64,000 nucleotides of DNA from Zygnema cylindricum (GCA_037447655.1 JBBHKE010001817.1:101433-165432), one strand, 5' to 3'; counted from the stretch's first letter, positions 21,272 to 33,341 are shown. Notes: generated from the letters alone by a model not told the origin. Program-made: numbers and translations.

Positions 21272-23317
21272 GTGGGATATGATGAGGATGTTAAGGGATA
21301 CAGAGTCAATGACTTAGCAAAGAAAGATATCATTCTGGTCAAACACTTAGTTGTCATGGATGAAGGGAAGTCATTTGACCCCTTCAAATATATAAAGAAG
21401 ATAAGAATCAGATTTGAGGTCGAAAGTGAGGAGAACTCAGGCGTTCCCGAAAGGGACATGAGTGAAACCGTGATTACACATTCAGGGGAGATCCAAGAAA
21501 CACAATACTCACCGGAAACCTCTCATACTCCTATGGACTTCAAGGAGATAGAAGAAGCGGGACAAGAACCAGTTTCCATGGACAGGGGAGCCGATGAGAC
21601 TGTGAGAAGAAATCCAAGACTTCCATCCATTCTAGCTTCGGAGTTTGAGGGAGGAAGGAGGAGCAGCAAAAGATTACAGGAAAAACAAGCCGCTCATAAG
21701 GTAACTAAGCTATCTCACCCTGATGAGCCTCAGTCTTACTCGGAGGCAGTGAATAGTCCAAAGAAAGAAAGATGGATTAGAGCCATAAATGATGAGATGG
21801 CTTCTATCATGGAAGCAAATACTTGGGAACTAGCGGATTGTCCTCCAGACAGAAAAACCTATTGGGTGTAAATGGGTATCTAAACTAAAAGTGAACCCAG
21901 ATAATACCTTGAGAGATATAAGGCTCGATTGGTAGCGAAGGGGTTCACCCAAAAGGAGGGGATTGACTATGAGGAGACCTTTGCTCCAATTGTTCGGTTC
22001 CCATCAGTAAGGATTCTCCTCAGTCTGGCAGCAGCGGAAGACACGGAGATACACCAGATGGACATTAAGACTGCTTTTCTTAATGGTGAGTTAGAGGAAA
22101 ATTTTTTCATCAGACAACCCGAGGGGTTCGTGGAAGAAGGAGAAAAAAGCAAAGTCTGCAGGCTCATAAAGTCCTTATATGGACTAAAGCAGGCTCCCCA
22201 ACAGTGGAATAAGAAACTAGATGAGTTTCTTACCGGTCTGGGATATATCCGTATCAGCTCTGACCATTCTACCTATATGTTTGAAGATGAGAATGGTGTC
22301 ATTTTTATTGCAATTTATGTGGATGATTTGCTTATGTTGAGTAAATTTTTGGAAAAGATCAATAAGTTAAAGAAAGATCTTAGAAGCAGATTTGGTATGA
22401 AGGATTTAGGGGAAGCAAGATATATTTTGGGGATTCAAATGGAGAGAGATAGGGGGAAGAAGATTATTAGACTTACTCAGTCAGAAGCAATAGGTAATAT
22501 GCTTGAGAAATTCCAGATGGAAAATGCTAACAGTTGTACCACTCCCATGGACTTGAAAAATGGAAGTGATGGGAGTGTAGAAGGAGGAGTGATGATCTTA
22601 GACGATCAGATGAGTGCAGAGGAAAGAGAATTTATGAAGTCTATCCCTTATAGACAGGCCGTAGGAAGTTTAATTTATTTTATGAACTGTACCAGACCAA
22701 ACATAGCGGCAGCAGTTGGAGTACTCAGTAGGAGTCTTAATGATCCTAGGAAGAGAGACTGGGAGGTAGCCAAAAGAGTCATGAGATATCTGGTGGGAAC
22801 TAGAGAGTTATGGTTGCATTTGGGAGGGGAGCACACTGACATCACTACTTGGAGTGACGCCAGATATGGGGACGCACCTATGAGACGATGCATTCCTGGG
22901 TATGCGTTGTATGTTGGGGAAGGTGCTTGCTGTTGGAGCAGTAAGCAACAAAAGGTGGTTGCTCAGTCCGCTATGGAGGTTGAGTACATGGCCTCTTGTT
23001 CTTCTGTGAAAGAGTTGATGTGGGTCAAGTCCTTGCTGCATAAACTGGGGTATATGAAGAAGGGAGTGCATGAAGTGTTTTGTGATAATCAAGCGACCAT
23101 AGCAATTGCAACCAATCCAAAACATCATTTTAAGACTAAACATATGGACATAAGATTATGTTTTGTTAGAGAAAAAGTGGAGAATAAAATAGTGAATCTT
23201 GTATATAGATCTGATGAGGAAATGGTGGCTGACATGATGACCAAACTTGTGCCCTCTCCAAAGTTAAAATATTGTAGGGAAAAATGTGGATTAAAAGAAA
23301 AGTTAAAATTAGACTAG
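21272..23317 (+). pseudogene. pol: Element C linker, reverse transcriptase and RNase H
   Basis: Two open stretches, 21272-21871 and 21929-23317, are separated by one frameshift near 21860. The first is the acidic linker and the start of reverse transcriptase (EGGRRSSKRLQEKQ, WELADCPPDR). The second is nearly intact: VAKGFTQKEGIDYEETFAP, HQMDIKTAFLNGELEE, YGLKQAPQQWNKKLDEFL, catalytic YVDDLLMLS (near 22320), then RNase H with YFMNCTRP, TTWSDARYGD and DDMMTK-like ADMMTK near 23230. It stops at 23317 next to the polypurine tract. It is the best-preserved pol in the window. Confidence 0.9.
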
Positions 23318-23318
23318 A

Positions 23319-23330
23319 AAATAAGGGGAG
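23319..23330 (+). other. Polypurine tract of element C
   Basis: AAAATAAGGGGAG-type run between the pol stop and TGTTGA of the 3' LTR, identical to that of element A. Confidence 0.88.
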
Positions 23331-24380
23331 TGTTGAAATAAGTAGTATATTTATTGTATTTTATAGGTCTAAATTAATTAGCAGAAAACATATACAGAAA
23401 ATGTAGGCAGCCTGCCTCCATCTCTTCTCTCTCGCCCCCATACTTGTTGTAGCCACTGAAGGAGAGAGAGAGCAATGGAGCCATGGTTATTTCAGCTCCA
23501 TAGGAAGGACTAAATAGTGACTTAAGTCACTCTCAACAAAAGGTTGAGTCCGGCAAGACTCGAACCCCCGACCGGCATAGCGCGGCGTAGCCGTTAGCTC
23601 TAACCACTCTGTCGTAGAAGTCCGTTAGGAGATATAGGGTTTCATTAATATTTAAACTATTGTGTTATACAGAAATCATTTAACTGAAACTCTTTACGCC
23701 ACGGATAGATACAGTTGTACAAAGTACGAAGTACTGTACTCATTTGAAACGGATATCGCGCATTTTGTTTCGACAGCGAAAAAAATATCGCGCAAGTATT
23801 TATTACGGTTGAGATTAAATTTCGCGTCAAATCTAACGGCGCACATCATCGCCAAAATCCCGGAATGGTCACTTTGGCATTTAGTGACGTGGCATGACCT
23901 AGCGCCACGTGGAGAGAAGACATTCGGTCGCGGGAATTCCGAGGAACGTATGGACGAGTGGAAAATGGACACGCGTCCGCCTAATGGCCTTGTCGTACAG
24001 AGGTCGTACAGAAAGTACATCGGCAGTAGTACTTTCTAGTACTATACAGTGTTGCGATTGGTTCTTACAGGCAGTAGATAGGAGTTGTGAGAGAGAACTA
24101 GGAAAAACTAGGACTTAGGAAAAATTAGGTAGATAGTCCTCTCTCTCTCTCAGAGTTAGTATAAATTGGCATCTTTGCCACCTTATAACTTATCGCCTGG
24201 TTGGGAGTTTTCAGCGATTTCTTTTTCTACGGACTCAGGGGAGTCCAGGCTGCACAAGGGTGCAGTCAGATTGTCTGCTTGTCTGCTTAAGTAGCAGTGG
24301 TTGCCATTCAAAGTGGGTTAGTTAATAACTATCTAGAGGCTTATTGTATTCTGTAGTCCAATGGAGGACACAGAATTGCA
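23331..24380 (+). repeat. 3' LTR of element C
   Basis: 1,050-bp partner of 10834-11884. It carries the antisense tRNA-like module (23543-23629), TATAAAT at 24160 and the LTR-borne gag start at 24361. Confidence 0.92.
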
Positions 24381-24765
24381 ATCTGCCCTATCTCTATATA
24401 CACGGAAGTATGCGGCAGTTTCTGCTATGACAGAAATGGCACCCGCATATTTTAGATCTTTAGCTATAACAGGCAGTCCAGAAATTCTTTTCCAAGTTGC
24501 GGTACCCACATTGTATGACTCTGCAGGTTACAAAATTTCATCGGAAATACCTGAGGTCCCTCATCAGTTCGCCGTTGCGGCGCGGGCAGCAATTCCAGCT
24601 CGTCTTGCAATGCTGGTTCCTCTAAGAGATCCGGTATCGTTTGTCTTCAGTTTATTACAGGAAGAGTACCGAATGCAGAATCCTGATCAAGTTAAAGAAC
24701 TAATGAATTTTGAACGTCGCCCAGGCGAAACCGCTCCGGCATTGCGAGCACGTATGGAAACATAA
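24361..24765 (+). CDS. Chimeric ORF: C LTR gag start fused in frame to gag-like element M
   Basis: The first seven codons belong to element C's 3' LTR (MEDTELQ) and the remaining ones to the interrupted ORF of element M. The fusion is open for 134 codons to a TAA at 24763. The LTR supplies a TATA box at 24160, so a transcript is conceivable. This is an accident of insertion, not a known gene. Expression is not shown. Confidence 0.5.
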   Translation: MEDTELQSALSLYTRKYAAVSAMTEMAPAYFRSLAITGSPEILFQVAVPTLYDSAGYKISSEIPEVPHQFAVAARAAIPARLAMLVPLRDPVSFVFSLLQEEYRMQNPDQVKELMNFERRPGETAPALRARMET

Positions 24766-24940
24766 CGTGAAGCACTGCCAGATCTCATGTCAGACGCAAA
24801 GGCAGTTCAGAAATTTGTGGGGAAATTTCCCACCCAATCTCGACGTTTCATTCAAAGCCATTTGATTGAGGCATATGGCCTCAAATTTACTTTCGAGCAG
24901 GCTGCAGAATACGTCGTACGGTATGATGTTGATTTTTGAG
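24386..24940 (+). pseudogene. Gag-like ORF of element M, downstream half
   Basis: Translated, it is mostly helical with YTRKYAAVSAMTEMAP, then FERRPGETAPALRARMETL, one TAA (24763), and continues open as REALPDLMSDAKA... to TGA at 24938. The block K-E-(L/F)-x2-F-x5-E-T-x3-L-x2-R is shared with ORF cluster N (34784-35720, minus strand), so M and N are one gag superfamily. It resembles the C-terminal capsid half of LTR-element gags, but I cannot assign Copia, Gypsy or another group. No pol follows because LTR K abuts it. Confidence 0.6.
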
Positions 24941-26236
24941 TGTTTTCTACGTCTGTTTTAGTATAGGAAAAAGAGCAGAGGCAGTCTGCCTCTAACTCCC
25001 TTCTCCAAGCCCCCACACTTGTTGTAGTCACTAAAGGGTGGACAGGGAGCTAAAGCCATGGCTGCCTAGGCTCTCTATGGAGAAAGGGTGTAGATTTGGT
25101 AGACTTACCAAAACGGTATTTGACAGACCAAGGTATTGATCTTCGTACCTACCGTCTGTCAAGTACCCAATAGTCGTTAGCCTTATCCGTGTAGTCAAGA
25201 CCTAGTGCTAAGACGTAATGGGTTTCGTAGATATTTATATAATTACAAGTAGGGTTTTCGATTTAACTATATTACGGTATATAGGGCATAGAATTAGTTG
25301 TACTTTTAGTACCGGACGAAATAAATAGTACGGACATCTATTTCGACGGTCCGTTTAAATGACGATGTTTATCAGACAGCCGTGGTTATCGCCGACATCG
25401 CGGAAAGGACAATTTGGCAGTTTGCAGACGCCACCACTCTGGATATCACGTGGCAACATCGTACGGGATTACGGAATTTCCGGAAAGGCAGAAAACATAT
25501 TCGGAAATTACAAATGTCGCACAATGGCGACATCGTACAATGTACATACAGAAAGTACTCCAGCACTTGTACTTTCTTGTACGGTACCACTTTTCTGACG
25601 CGGCATGACCGGGCGCACGTGGAGAGATAAGATTTTGAGGCAAGAATTCCGGAGATTATAAGAGCGAATCCGGATATGACATGTGTTGACTTTTTAGCCA
25701 TGTCGTACAATGACCGTTCAAAGGTACACCGCCATCTGTACCTTTATGTACTATACAGTAATGTGATTGGTCCGTACCTCAGTACTAGAGGGTTTAGAGA
25801 GGGGTTTAGGACTTAGAATTTTTCGGGTATGTAGCCACCTCTCTCCCAGAGAGCACCTTGTATAAATGGCAAACTTTGGCCAGCCATGACTATCAACTCA
25901 GTTGACCAATTTCAGTGATTCTTTTTGCTGCGGACTCAAGGGAGTCCACGCCACATAGGGGTGTAGTCGGTCAGAGTCTTGTCCTGCCTGGGTGGCTACA
26001 TTTCTAAGGGAAAGTCAAAGTGGGTGAATGTGTCCAAATCTCATATTCTAACTTTGCATTCTGTGGTTGAACTGAGCACACAACAAATGTTATTTCACAA
26101 GGGTGAAGCTATATTGGGGTTTTGATTGTCAAGGGGTCAGTCATTTGGGTTTATATCAAGTTGGAGTCGGCACTATCTAGATTAGCTTCCTTTGGACCTG
26201 CGAATTCTGTGTGGCAATGGAGCCCATAGAATTTCA
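24941..26236 (+). repeat. LTR K (family G), single LTR
   Basis: It starts TGTTTTCTACG and ends AATTTCA. It has TATAAAT at 25861 and aligns along its length with the minus-strand LTRs G1 and G2. The flanks TTGAG and CGTAT do not match, so no target duplication is present. No gag follows. It may be a solo LTR that lost its duplication or the remnant of a larger deletion. Confidence 0.8.
25861..25867 (+). promoter_or_regulatory. TATA box of LTR K
   Basis: TATAAAT followed by GGCAAACTTTGGCC, matching the arrangement in LTRs C and D. Confidence 0.6.
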
Positions 26237-26289
26237 CGTATAAATATCGATGTAACTATAATGACGCGTCGTCACGCGCGACCAAATGA

Positions 26290-26383
26290 AGCCACACTAT
26301 TCACAAATCAACATTCCTACATTGAAAACGAACTTCACATTTATTCAGCCACACTATTTACGAATCAACATTCCTACATCGTT
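26290..26383. repeat. 57-bp direct repeat in H
   Basis: AGCCACACTAT(T)(C/T)AC(A/G)AATCAACATTCCTACAT at 26290 and 26347. A third, diverged copy follows the CGCGTCGTCACG word at about 27171. Confidence 0.75.
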
Positions 26384-27500
26384 ATTTACGCGTCCTTTTA
26401 GTTTCATCGATATTTCTACGCGGGTACGCTTTTTTATTTTGTACGAAGTTTATGTCGTTTCGTGCGAGTTTATATATGTTATACGTCATTCTTTAATTTG
26501 TGTCCAAGTTCAGTCTAACGGTTCGCGATTAGATTACATTTTTGCGGCTAAGTCAAATGTCGGCGAGTCTCTCACACTGGAGCTCACGTGAAGTGAGAAA
26601 CTACGGGAATTGATAATGACAGTGATTTTTTTGGTTGCGAATAGTCACTTACATCATTTTGTCAGAAAACGTACGTTTGAAGTACACACAGGTACAAATA
26701 AAGCACCGTCGAAAACAAATTTGATGGTTAATCGGTTGAACAACTTTGACTTTGAATATATTTTTCAACCGCTTAAAATTATGTCGCGCTTGCGAACGTC
26801 GACCGTCTTAATAAATTTAGAAATTCACACGGCCGGCGAACGTAAATTTAGCAATTCACACGGCCAACGAACGTTTAAGGTAACAAAACTGCGACAACCA
26901 TATGTAAATAAAAAGTGTTGAGACAGTCACTTGTTATCTTTATGTGAGCTCCACGGTGAGAGAACATAGCCGCAAATTTGAAATTTAATCGTGTAATCGT
27001 TACATTGAACTTAGACGTATAGTGAAACAAAACAATTTTAAACTGAAGTACTATAAGTTTCGTACGAAAATATTATAATGCACGAAACAAAATAAACTGA
27101 TATAATAAAACCAACCATATCATTTGAAATTAAATGAAAAAATGCGCGTCGTCACGCGCGACCAAAATCGAGCCACACTATATACGAATCAACAGTCTTA
27201 CATCGACAGCGAAATGTTATTATATTGAGCGAATCGGCTTCCGCCGAAATCGCGCCGTCAAATGTTTTGTTCGGTTCGCATCAATTATGTTTTGTTTCGT
27301 TCAATACTGTACTTCTCTGTCAGTTCGGTTTGGTTCGAGCGCCGAGCGGTATTCATTTGTACGAATCGCACGTTGGCGATTTCGAAGAAATGTAGGTTCG
27401 CGAAGCGTGACGCGATTTTTTCGTCCGCGGAAATATTTTATGTGTACGCCGAAGCGGCAATACTTGTGTACGGCCGATCCTGCAATGATTCTGCAACGAT

Positions 27501-27653
27501 CCTGCCACATTTCGTTTCAGTTTACAGATAGCACATTTATGAGGGTAGAGGTAGCTACAATCCTGCCACATTTCGTTTCAGTTTATAGATAGCACATTTA
27601 TGAGGGTAGAGGTAGCTTGATGCTGCAGGCGATCCTGCCACATTTCGTTTCAG
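27501..27653. repeat. 61-bp tandem repeat in H
   Basis: CCTGCCACATTTCGTTTCAG at 27501, 27562 and 27634. The first two are followed by TTTA(C/T)AGATAGCACATTTATG. Confidence 0.85.
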
Positions 27654-27660
27654 CATGCAT

Positions 27661-27756
27661 CTGGTTGTTATATTTAGGGAATGTTTGCTATATATTGATT
27701 TCAAAGTTCTGGTCGTTATATTTAGGGAATGTTTGCTATCTATTGATTTCAAAGTT
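27661..27756. repeat. 48-bp tandem repeat in H
   Basis: CTGGT(T/C)GTTATATTTAGGGA at 27661 and 27709, each running to GATTTCAAAGTT. Confidence 0.85.
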
Positions 27757-27850
27757 TATGCAACGCCTGAGTTCCATATGGTTGGGTGGCTCTTATTGGC
27801 AAAGAACACTCAATAGTGGAATATGCAACGATTTAACCCAAAATAAATAA

Positions 27851-28940
27851 CCTTGGATATGTTTTGAGGTTTAAGAGGATTTGCTTATTATTTTTCGGTC
27901 ATATAGTGTTTTTGAAAATTTTAGGGATTTATACTGCTCTAGATTAAGCGTTAAGACTAAATGAAGAACAAAAAATAAGAAAAGTAGCACACATAGGAAC
28001 CATTCTAGTCAAGTGATACACTAGTTTCACTTAGCAATGAATAATGCAATGTGAGTATATTCAGAAAATGGTAGCAAGATTGAGGCGCTTTCTTATCATT
28101 ATAATAAACAAAAGATAATGCAATATGAAGAAATTGTGAAAAAGGCAGCAAGAATGGGCATTTTGCTGGTATTAAAAGTTAGGCCAAGCATTCATTTTTT
28201 GGTATAAGCACTTTTAAACATTCAATAAAAATAATCAACTAACACATTTGCAATTGTTTTTTGAATTCAAAAATGTAAATATTAGCTTTTGACAACCATA
28301 CATTTTAAAATCTTTTCAAAATGTCAAATTAAAAGCCTTATACATTGAAAAAAAGTTAATGAACAAAAAGAAAACCATTTACTCTTTCTAAATTGTCACT
28401 CCTCCAAATGAGGAAAAAATGAAAACAAGAAACATGAGAAAATAACGCCAGAATAAATAATAGAAAATGTTCGATGGTACTTCTTAAATTTCATCGTTGT
28501 ATATTTCCTGCAATAAAAAAAACCAAAAATTCAGTGATAGTTTGTAATAAATTAAGAAAATGTAACAATTGCAATTAATTGCACTTTACATACATACTAC
28601 AACCGCCACCTCACTTGCATGTATTGTATGTTTAGGGTTATGCTTTCAAATGGTTCATTCATACCACAAATACATCCAAACAATGCGATTTTAACGTATA
28701 AAAGGTTAATGTTCAACACAAACATGTACCTTCAAGTGATTGTTCTAATTTTGAAAACGAGGGTTTAACATTCCAACCATCTCGCACCATACACAGAATC
28801 ACGATTCCTTCCAAGCCACTGTGGCTCCACCAGAGGTAAAACTCCACCTCCCAAGACACCCACTTAGAAGTGATTTTTGTTGACATACACCAAACAAATA
28901 GGAGGTTGATGTCTGAATTTTGCGTATGGAATATACGTAT
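27851..28940. other. AT-rich spacer
   Basis: No ORF of note, no repeat I could match, and no RNA gene seen. It may be the decayed interior of element G1, whose gag ends at its right border. Confidence 0.5.
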
Positions 28941-28942
28941 TA

Positions 28943-30101
28943 CTACCCACGATATTTTGTGAGATAATCACAACAATCCTGTGGAATTTTTGTGTACTTT
29001 TCCCTCTTCTCTATTCTACCGATGTGAAGAAGCTCCAAGATTTCTTCATCCTCTTTCTCCTCTTCCCCTTCTTCCTCCTCATTCACACTCAAACTTCTAA
29101 GTTCTTCCAAACGAGGACACTCCTCCATATGGTGACCTGGTTCTTTACAAAAGAAGCAAGCCCCTTTTTCCAAAACTCCCTTTTCTTTGTTTCTCCCTCT
29201 CTTTCCACCGGAGTTTCAATAAGGTTTCCTTTTGTCTTTCTTCCTCTCATCACGCTTCCGCTCGTCGCCGCCGTTCCTCATATCACGCTTACGCCAGTCA
29301 CCACCAGCTGTAATTGTAGTCACCCTGTCACTTCCCCTACGAAGCTCCAAAGTGTTTTCCCTCACAAGAATTATCCCCATGATGATGCTCCGAGTCCATG
29401 AGGAGACATCCATTCCCTGCATATGGTAAATGATGTCTTCGTACTCATCTGGGAGCTTCATGATTAGTGTATTAATCTTTATCTCCTCACATTCTACATA
29501 TCCCGCACTAAAATGCTCAACATATAATACAACAATATCATTGCAAAACTCTATCATGCTACCATATTTATAAACATAAGCCTCTATTTTCTTGTTTTAC
29601 TAACTGCTGCCTCAATATAGTCTCACTCTTATAAATATGAATTAGTGCTTCCCATATCTCTAAAGACTTTGTTAAGTTTATAAGAGTGATAGCTATGGAC
29701 TTAGAAACGTTTCTAAGTATGAGATGCTTTGTTATAGTGTTTTTGTATTCACATATTTTTTTGTAATTTTTTTTCAGTTTTAATCCCTACAAGTGGTACC
29801 ATAGCAGAGAGCCTAGCTCCCCTCACCATAGGTGTCCTTTTTTCCTTCTCCCCTTTTTCCCCTTCCACGACAAAGTTTTTCCCCCTTCACCTTCCGTTGC
29901 ATCTCAACTCCAGTTGATATTCTGGGCAGCCCAGATGATTCTCTATAATGGGCTCCTCCAAAGCCAGGTGGCGGACATCTCACTTGTCCCTAAAGAATTC
30001 CCCATAAGTGCTTCTCGAAGAGCAATCCTTCCATTGTAAACTCCCAATAAGTGAAGTTTCTTCCATCTAACATAATCACCCCATATGGTGGGCCCATAAC
30101 G
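28943..30101 (-). pseudogene. gag: Gag of element G1, decayed
   Basis: Minus-strand Copia gag. The N-terminus after the primer-binding site reads VMGPPYGV, then a diverged capsid with LIMKLPDEYEDIIYHMQ (29557-29216 open), a basic arginine-rich stretch, and a CCHC knuckle (C-F-F-C-x4-H-x4-C) in the open stretch 29173-28943, followed by an acidic run. Frameshifts separate these pieces. No protease or pol follows, so G1 is truncated at its 3' side. Confidence 0.8.
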
Positions 30102-30620
30102 TGAAATTATATGGGCTCCATTACCACACAGAATTTGCAGATCAAAAGATGCTAATCTAGACAGTGTTCACTCCAAGTTTATATAAACCCAAATGATTGA
30201 CCCCTTGACAATTATAACCCCATAACATGTTGACCCTTGTGAAATAAGACTTTATGTGTACTCAGTTCCACCACAGAATGCAAAGTTAGAATATGAGATT
30301 TGGACACATTCACCCACTTTGACTTTCCTTTAGAACAGCAGCCACCTAGGCAGGCAAAAACTCTAACCGACTACACCATTGTGGAGCATGGACTCCTTTG
30401 AGTTTGCAACAATAGGAATCACTGAAATTGGTCATTTGAAATGATAGTTATGGCTGGCCAAAGTTTACCATATATACAAAGTGCTCTATGGGAGAATCAG
30501 TTACCTACCAGAAATATTCTAAGTCCTAAAACCCCTCTCTAAGCCCCCTAGTACTAAAGTACAAACCAATGACAAGAGTGTAAAGTACATAAAGGTATAG
30601 GTGTCGGTGTACCTTTTGTA
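29901..30620. repeat. 720-bp tract identical to 32191-32910
   Basis: All the lines I compared are base-for-base equal over gag start, primer-binding site and half the LTR. Both borders are abrupt. See the matching finding. Confidence 0.9.
30087..30100 (-). other. Primer-binding site of G1
   Basis: Minus strand GTTATGGGCCCACC next to LTR end TTTCA, with C in place of the first G. The same site is at 32377-32390 in G2. Confidence 0.8.
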
Positions 30621-31425
30621 CGGTCATCATACGACATGGCCAAAAACCAGCAAGCGTTTTATCCGGACTCGTTCTTTTAATTCTCGGAATTCGTGCTGTC
30701 AAATATTATCTCTCCACGTGGCTTCAGGTCGTGCCACGTCTGAAAAACGGTACCGTACAAGAAATTACAAGTGTCGGAGTACTTTCTGTACGTACAATGT
30801 ACCAAATCGCCATAGTGCGACATTTATCACTTCCGGATTTGTTTTTTTTTGCTGTTCCGAAAATTCCGTAAGCCAGTATGATGTTGCCACGTGTCATCTG
30901 GAGTGGCGGCCTCTGAAAATTGCCAATTTGTCCTTTCCCCGATGTTGGCGCTAACCACGACCGTCCGATTTACATCGTCATTTAAAACGGACGATCAAAA
31001 TAAATGTGCGTACTATTTATTTCGTTTGGTACTAAAAGTACAATTGTTTCATTGCCCTATATACCGTAACCCAGTTAAATGGAAAAACCTACCTATAACT
31101 ATTTTAACATTTATCAAATCCTATACGTCCTAGCACTAGTCCTAGACTAAATGGACAAAGCTAACGGCTACGAGATGTTTGACGGATGGTAGGTACCAGG
31201 ATCAATTCTTGGGACCATCAAATATCTTTTTGATAAACATACCTATTATCTATTCCTGTCTCTCTGGAGAGCTTCTGGAGAGCTTAGGCAGCCATGGCTG
31301 TAGCTCCCTCTCCAGCCTTCAGTGACTACAACAAGTGTGGGGGCTTGGAGAATGAGGTTAGAGGCAGACTGCCTCAACTACTTTTCTATCCTAAAACAAA
31401 CCTAGAAAATACATAAATATCAACA
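30102..31425 (-). repeat. 5' LTR of element G1
   Basis: 1,324 bp. On the minus strand it starts TGTTGATATTTATG and ends AATTTCA. It matches LTR K (plus strand) and LTR G2. Its right border lies directly against family H sequence (31427), showing insertion into an H copy. Confidence 0.85.
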
Positions 31426-31426
31426 A

Positions 31427-32190
31427 TACGCGGGTACGCTTTTTTATTTGTACGAATTTTATTTCTTTCGTGCGAGTTTATACATGTTGTACCTCGTCCT
31501 TTAATTTGTGTCCAAGTTCAATGTAACGGTTCGCGATTAGATTCCATTTTTCCGGCTAAGTCAAATGTCGGTGTGTCTCTCACAGTGGAGCTCACGTGAA
31601 GTGAGGAACTACCTGCGCGCAGCCATTTTATTTATATGTGGCTGCCGCAGTTTTGTTACAGTAAACCTGCGCCGACATTGTGAATTGTTTTTTTTTTATG
31701 ACGGTCAACGTTCGCAAGCGTGACAATTTTTTAACCGGCGTTACAATATTTGGCCAATCAAATTTGTTCAACGGGTTGACCGTCAAATCTGACCTTAAAG
31801 GTACGTATCTTGTATGAAATGTACTTCAAATGTACAATTCTGACAACTACCTGCGCGCAGCAAAAATCGTCTCCGCGATTAGCAATTCCCTTCATTTTTT
31901 ATGCTTGGCCTTTTTTTCTATTCCCCTGTCGAAAGCATAGCATAGTGTTTACATGTACGCTACGTGAGCGTCAATTTTCGTCACGAAATTTGTGTATCGA
32001 ATATTGAGTGACAAATTTTGCGCTGTATGGAATAGTGTCATTTTCACCTCAATACGCAACCGTGTCTGAAATGTTATACTGCATTTCTTTGCCGATCGAT
32101 TCAAAACGTCTACCTGGCAACCGTAACACATTTCTGCCGGTCACAACAAGTACGCAAAACAACAAATCGACAAGTGTCCAAGTTGCACAA
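31427..32190. repeat. Repeat family H, copy 2
   Basis: Its first 200 bases match 26417-26610. The element border at 31425 and the gag fragment at 32191 bound it. No gene was seen. Confidence 0.7.
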
Positions 32191-33341
32191 ATCTCAACTC
32201 CAGTTGATATTCTGGGCAGCCCAGATGATTCTCTATAATGGGCTCCTCCAAAGCCAGGTGGCGGACATCTCACTTGTCCCTAAAGAATTCCCCATAAGTG
32301 CTTCTCGAAGAGCAATCCTTCCATTGTAAACTCCCAATAAGTGAAGTTTCTTCCATCTAACATAATCACCCCATATGGTGGGCCCATAACGTGAAATTAT
32401 ATGGGCTCCATTACCACACAGAATTTGCAGATCAAAAGATGCTAATCTAGACAGTGTTCACTCCAAGTTTATATAAACCCAAATGATTGACCCCTTGACA
32501 ATTATAACCCCATAACATGTTGACCCTTGTGAAATAAGACTTTATGTGTACTCAGTTCCACCACAGAATGCAAAGTTAGAATATGAGATTTGGACACATT
32601 CACCCACTTTGACTTTCCTTTAGAACAGCAGCCACCTAGGCAGGCAAAAACTCTAACCGACTACACCATTGTGGAGCATGGACTCCTTTGAGTTTGCAAC
32701 AATAGGAATCACTGAAATTGGTCATTTGAAATGATAGTTATGGCTGGCCAAAGTTTACCATATATACAAAGTGCTCTATGGGAGAATCAGTTACCTACCA
32801 GAAATATTCTAAGTCCTAAAACCCCTCTCTAAGCCCCCTAGTACTAAAGTACAAACCAATGACAAGAGTGTAAAGTACATAAAGGTATAGGTGTCGGTGT
32901 ACCTTTTGTAAGGGTATCATACGAAATGGCCAAAAATAGCCCGTGTCTTTTCCAGACTCGTTCTATTAATTCCCGGAATTTGTGCTACCAAATATTATCT
33001 CTCCACGTTGCTCCAGGTCATACCACGTCTGAAAAACGAGATCGTAAAGAAAGTACAAGTGCCGGAGTACTTTATGTACGTACATTGTACAACATCGTCA
33101 TAATGCGACATTTGTCACATCCGGACGTGTTATCTTACGTTCCAGAAATTCCGTAAGCCCGTATGATGTTGCCACGTGTCATTCTGAGTGGCGGCGTTTG
33201 CAAACTGCCAAATTGTCCTTTATGATGTCGGCGCTAACCACAGCCGTCCGATTTACATCGTCATTTAAAACGGACCGTCGAAATAAATGTCCGTACTATT
33301 TATTTCGTCCGGTACTAAAAACACAATTGTTTCTATTTTAA
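32191..33341 (-). mobile_element. Element G2 fragment: gag start plus partial LTR
   Basis: Minus-strand copy of G: gag N-terminus (32191-32391), primer-binding site (32377-32390) and LTR (from 32392), cut near 33336 by element D. The first 720 bp equal G1, while the rest of the LTR differs from G1 at many sites. Confidence 0.85.

Larger units (their letters stand above)
10834..24380 (+). mobile_element. Element C: complete Copia retrotransposon, interrupted by element I
   Basis: LTRs lie at 10834-11884 and 23331-24380 (1,051 and 1,050 bp). The target duplication is imperfect: ATTTG (10829-10833) and ATCTG (24381-24385). The primer-binding site is at 11885 and the polypurine tract ends at 23330. 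Coding order is gag, protease, integrase, reverse transcriptase, RNase H, i.e. Ty1/Copia. A minus-strand element (I) sits inside pol at 13470-20570. Own length without I and its duplication is about 6.4 kb. Several frameshifts make it inactive. Confidence 0.92.
26237..27850. repeat. Repeat family H, copy 1
   Basis: Non-coding sequence with Chi-like internal repetition. The word CGCGTCGTCACGCGCGACCA occurs at about 26263 and 27146. Part of it (from 26417) is repeated at 31427-32190: TACGCGGGTACGCTTTTTTA and GAGCTCACGTGAAGTGAG are in both. It includes three tandem blocks: 26290-26383 (57-bp period), 27501-27653 (about 61 bp) and 27661-27756 (48 bp). Reading frames here are short and unsupported. 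Confidence 0.7.

Noticed and set aside
24941-26236. K as a clean solo LTR with target duplication
   Set aside because: The 5-base flanks TTGAG and CGTAT do not match, so only an LTR call is made.
26290-27756. CRISPR-like array of spaced repeats
   Set aside because: The repeats are contiguous tandem copies of different periods without unique spacers, in a eukaryotic context.
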